Positions 61,959 through 64,000 of a DNA stretch of 64,000 bases are shown here, in pieces. This DNA is from Synechococcus sp. CS-1332 (lineage in GTDB: Bacteria; Cyanobacteriota; Cyanobacteriia; PCC-6307; Cyanobiaceae). The translations under genes and the position numbers were made by a program. Below the pieces are notes generated by a model. It saw only the letters and a program-made list of their open reading frames with translations, was not told where the DNA came from and did not search any database. Location: assembly GCF_025127995.1 (NCBI RefSeq), contig NZ_JAHLYP010000042.1:62001-126000 (forward strand), written 5' to 3'. How positions within the stretch are numbered: position 1 is the first letter of the stretch; each line of letters opens with the position of its first letter.

Positions 61959-63550
61959 AGCTGCCCCAACGCCTCTGGATCTGGATCCTTCTGGGTCTGC
62001 TGGCGCTGGTGGTGCTGGGGATGGTGCTGCAGGCGGTTCAGCAGCTGCAGTGGACCCTGAGCACCTGGCTTCCCTACTGGATGGTGGGGCCGCTGATGTT
62101 GGTCGTGCTGGTGGCGTTGCTGCTGGCCCTGGCGCAGGTCGGCTGGCCCTGGTTGCAGCGACTGCGCAGGCCTGGCCCTTCGGGTGCAGGCAAGACTCCC
62201 ACGGCGTCCGTGCCCTCCAGCCGCCGTGAAGCGGCCCAACGGAACCTGGGCGCCGTCGACCGCACCCTTGAGAAGGTGCGCCACGCGGTGGAGCGGGAAG
62301 CCCTGCATCAGGAACGCCAGCGGATGGAGGCGGAACTGGAACGGGGCGACCTGGTGATTGTCGTGTTCGGCACCGGCTCGGCGGGGAAGACCTCGCTGAT
62401 CCGTGCCCTGCTGCAGGAGGTGGTGGGGGACGTGGGCGCCCCCATGGGGTCGACCACCAGCGCCACCCGCTACCGGCTGCGGCTGCGGGATCTGCCCCGC
62501 GCCGTGGTCCTGGAAGACACCCCAGGCATCCTCGAAGCGGGCCGCGAGGGTCGGGAGCGGGAGCGGCTGGCCCGGGGACTGGCGGCCCGGGCCGACCTGC
62601 TGCTGCTGGTGCTGGATGGGGACCTGCGCGCCAGTGAACTGGAGGTGTTCGAGGCCCTGGCGGGGCTGGGCAAGCGGCTGCTGCTGGTGCTCAACAAGTG
62701 CGACCTGCGCGGCGAAGAGGAGGAGCGTCGCCTGCTGGCGCTGCTGCGGCAACGCTGCGCCGGGCGCCTCGCCCCCGAGGATGTGATCCCCGCCAGCGCG
62801 GCTCCCCAGAGCGTGCCGATGCCCGGAGGCCGGCCCCTGCAACCGGCGCCGGAGGTGGAAGCCCTGCTGCGCCGTGTCGCCAGCGTTCTGCATGCCGATG
62901 GGGAGGAGCTGATCGCCGACAACCTGCTGCTCCAGTGCCGCCGTCTCAGCCAGGCCAGCCAGGACCTGCTGGACCGGCAACGGCACAGCGATGCCGGCAC
63001 CATCGTCGACCGGTACATGTGGATCGGCGCGGGGGTCGTGATGGTGACCCCGCTGCCGGGAATCGACCTGCTCGCCACCGCGGCGGTCAACGCCCAGATG
63101 GTGGTCGAGATCGGCCGCGTCTACGGCGTCAGCCTCAGCCGCGACACGGCCCAGGATCTGGCCCTTTCGGTGGGCCGGACCCTGGCGGGGCTGGGGCTGG
63201 TCAAGGGAGGGGTGGGTCTGATCACCTCGGCCCTCAGCCTCAATCTCCCTGCCTTGGTGGTCAGCCGGGCCATTCAGGCGGTCAGCGCGGCCTGGCTGAC
63301 CCGGGTGGCGGGGCGCAGCTTCATCACCTACTTCCGCCAGAACCAGGACTGGGGCGATGGGGGGTTGCAGGAGGTGCTGCAGCGCGAATACGACCTGAAC
63401 AAGCGGGAGGGCATGCTGCGCAGCTTCCTGGAAACCGCCCTCAACCGGGTGGTGGAGCCTCTGCAGCAACGCCAGAGACGGCGGCTGCCGCCTCGCCCAG
63501 GGCCTCGGGGGGGGGCGGCTGAAGGGGACCGCGGGAATCCAGCACCGTGA
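61955..63550 (+). CDS. Membrane GTPase with C-terminal DUF697 domain
   Basis: A 531-residue protein. Two N-terminal membrane helices (about residues 7-27 and 45-64) are followed by a charged coiled stretch, then a GTPase domain: P-loop GTGSAGKTS (139-147), EDTPGI (DxxG) and NKCDLRG (NKxD). The C-terminal third, from about residue 345, is a DUF697-like hydrophobic domain (GAGVVMVTPLPGIDLLATAAVNAQMV). Such fusions are common in cyanobacteria and are of unknown role. Its ATG overlaps the FHA-PBP stop by 4 nt, and its end overlaps the convergent 81-residue gene by 110 nt. A link to envelope synthesis is inferred only from context. Confidence 0.88.
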   Translation: MKLPQRLWIWILLGLLALVVLGMVLQAVQQLQWTLSTWLPYWMVGPLMLVVLVALLLALAQVGWPWLQRLRRPGPSGAGKTPTASVPSSRREAAQRNLGAVDRTLEKVRHAVEREALHQERQRMEAELERGDLVIVVFGTGSAGKTSLIRALLQEVVGDVGAPMGSTTSATRYRLRLRDLPRAVVLEDTPGILEAGREGRERERLARGLAARADLLLLVLDGDLRASELEVFEALAGLGKRLLLVLNKCDLRGEEEERRLLALLRQRCAGRLAPEDVIPASAAPQSVPMPGGRPLQPAPEVEALLRRVASVLHADGEELIADNLLLQCRRLSQASQDLLDRQRHSDAGTIVDRYMWIGAGVVMVTPLPGIDLLATAAVNAQMVVEIGRVYGVSLSRDTAQDLALSVGRTLAGLGLVKGGVGLITSALSLNLPALVVSRAIQAVSAAWLTRVAGRSFITYFRQNQDWGDGGLQEVLQREYDLNKREGMLRSFLETALNRVVEPLQQRQRRRLPPRPGPRGGAAEGDRGNPAP

Positions 63551-63686
63551 TCAGCACCAGATAGGCCACCCCGATCAGAATCGATAGGGCCCCGGTGAGG
63601 ATCGCCACCCACTTGCCGCGGGAATCCTTCCCGGGGGGCTGCGGTGGGATTGGATCCGGCATCGGTTCAACCACTGGTTCAGCCAT
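63441..63686 (-). CDS. Small proline-rich single-pass membrane protein (81 aa)
   Basis: An 81-residue protein not assigned to a family. It starts with a proline-rich, acidic segment (AEPVVEPMPDPIPPQPPGKDS), then one membrane helix (WVAILTGALSILIGVAYLVLITVL, about residues 27-50), and ends with an Ala/Pro-rich tail. Its start overlaps the stop of the decarboxylase gene by 8 nt, which favours a real gene. The last third lies opposite the end of the DUF697 GTPase gene. Similar small proteins are, as I recall, next to this decarboxylase in picocyanobacteria. The function is unknown. Confidence 0.65.
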   Translation of the reverse strand: MAEPVVEPMPDPIPPQPPGKDSRGKWVAILTGALSILIGVAYLVLITVLDSRGPLQPPPPEALGEAAAAVSGVAAEAPPPG

Positions 63687-64000
63687 GGGCGGCCTCCGCC
63701 AGGCTTTGCTGCACCACCAGGCTCAGCCGTTCCAGGTGGTCAGGGAGCGTGTGAGGGTTGCCCAGCACCGCCTTGAGATGGTGGTGACCCCGATAGACCG
63801 GCCGCGACAGCATCAGCTGCTCAGCCAGCAGGGCCGCCCGGGTGGCGGCGCTCCAGCGCTCCGCCGCGGCCCCTTCGCAGCCATCGGGCCGGAAGGCCAG
63901 CAGGTGCAGGGGGCCGCTGCAGAGGGTCAGGCCACCGATGGCCCGCAGCCGCTGCTCCAGGTCCGTGCGGCGCTGGACAGCGGCGTCGATGAGGGCGGCC
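63679..64000 (-). CDS. PLP-dependent group II decarboxylase, C-terminal end (partial)
   Basis: The gene continues past the window end, so only its last 107 codons are visible on the minus strand. The C-terminal sequence has LHLLAFRPDG, then LMLSRPVYRGHHHLKAVLGNPHT, which fits the C-terminal domain of pyridoxal-dependent group II decarboxylases (aspartate, tyrosine or diaminobutyrate decarboxylase relatives). The PLP-binding lysine lies outside the window, so substrate and activity cannot be judged. Its stop overlaps the start of the 81-residue membrane protein by 8 nt. Confidence 0.6.
   Translation of the reverse strand, partial: AALIDAAVQRRTDLEQRLRAIGGLTLCSGPLHLLAFRPDGCEGAAAERWSAATRAALLAEQLMLSRPVYRGHHHLKAVLGNPHTLPDHLERLSLVVQQSLAEAAHG

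Overview
The window is GC-rich, gene-dense chromosome from a cyanobacterium, most likely a picocyanobacterium of the Cyanobium/Synechococcus group. The evidence is the gene content: geranylgeranyl reductase ChlP, phycocyanobilin reductase PcyA, Psb32, the CemA-like PcxA, CcsA and a CCB-type cytochrome assembly factor, ferredoxin-type sulfite reductase, the dual-function GlpX bisphosphatase, GlgC, SipA, DevBCA and an FHA-PBP fusion. The cyanobacterial HIP1 octamer GCGATCGC also occurs at least eleven times. Most genes are core housekeeping genes on both strands, often with 1-14 nt overlaps.

Layout. 1-8.4 kb: end of metG, lptC, a CCB2/CCB4-like protein, psb32, pcxA, cobU, trmL, an M23 murein hydrolase, tRNA-Met(CAU) with a terminator, a 2-Cys peroxiredoxin, purQ and purS. 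8.4-13.3 kb: a CobW-type GTPase with a His/Asp-rich linker, a pentapeptide-repeat protein, a diverged uracil phosphoribosyltransferase and ilvD. 13.3-18.4 kb: the most accessory-looking part, with a ribbon-helix-helix-like protein, an AraC-family regulator and, divergently, an 1112-residue CheB-CheR-PAS hybrid with no chemotaxis partners nearby. 18.4-26.3 kb: carbon metabolism and tetrapyrrole entry (CIA30, pgl, gnd, glgC, hemA, glpX, rpe).

26.3-34.5 kb (minus strand): VanY-like peptidase, then a tightly coupled typA-DUF309-lptA-lptB-lptF string, ccsA and a GT39-type transferase. 34.6-40.6 kb: chlP, a CorC-like membrane protein, and a three-gene cluster of methyltransferase, flavoprotein oxidoreductase and type III polyketide synthase, resembling alkylresorcinol (hierridin-type) clusters. 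40.6-50.9 kb: glyS, sir, a VanX-like dipeptidase, recG, a conserved protein with a DNA-encoded Asp-Gln repeat, tsf and rpsB. 51-55.8 kb: GT2 glycosyltransferase, a 51-residue basic protein with its own terminator, devA-devC-devB and pcyA. 55.8-64 kb: an M16 peptidase pair with complementary active-site halves, sipA, bioY, lspA, FHA-PBP1, a DUF697-type GTPase, a small membrane protein and the end of a PLP-dependent decarboxylase.

Functionally the window is weighted toward the cell envelope: lptC and lptABF for lipopolysaccharide export, two M15 peptidases, one M23 peptidase, a bifunctional PBP, LspA, two glycosyltransferases and DevBCA. The rest is mainly photosynthetic cofactor chemistry, the oxidative pentose phosphate and Calvin pathways, and translation. 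The least explained items are the orphan CheB-CheR-PAS protein beside the AraC regulator, the polyketide cluster, the split M16 pair and the 51-residue basic protein. All assignments were made by reading sequence motifs; no database search was run.
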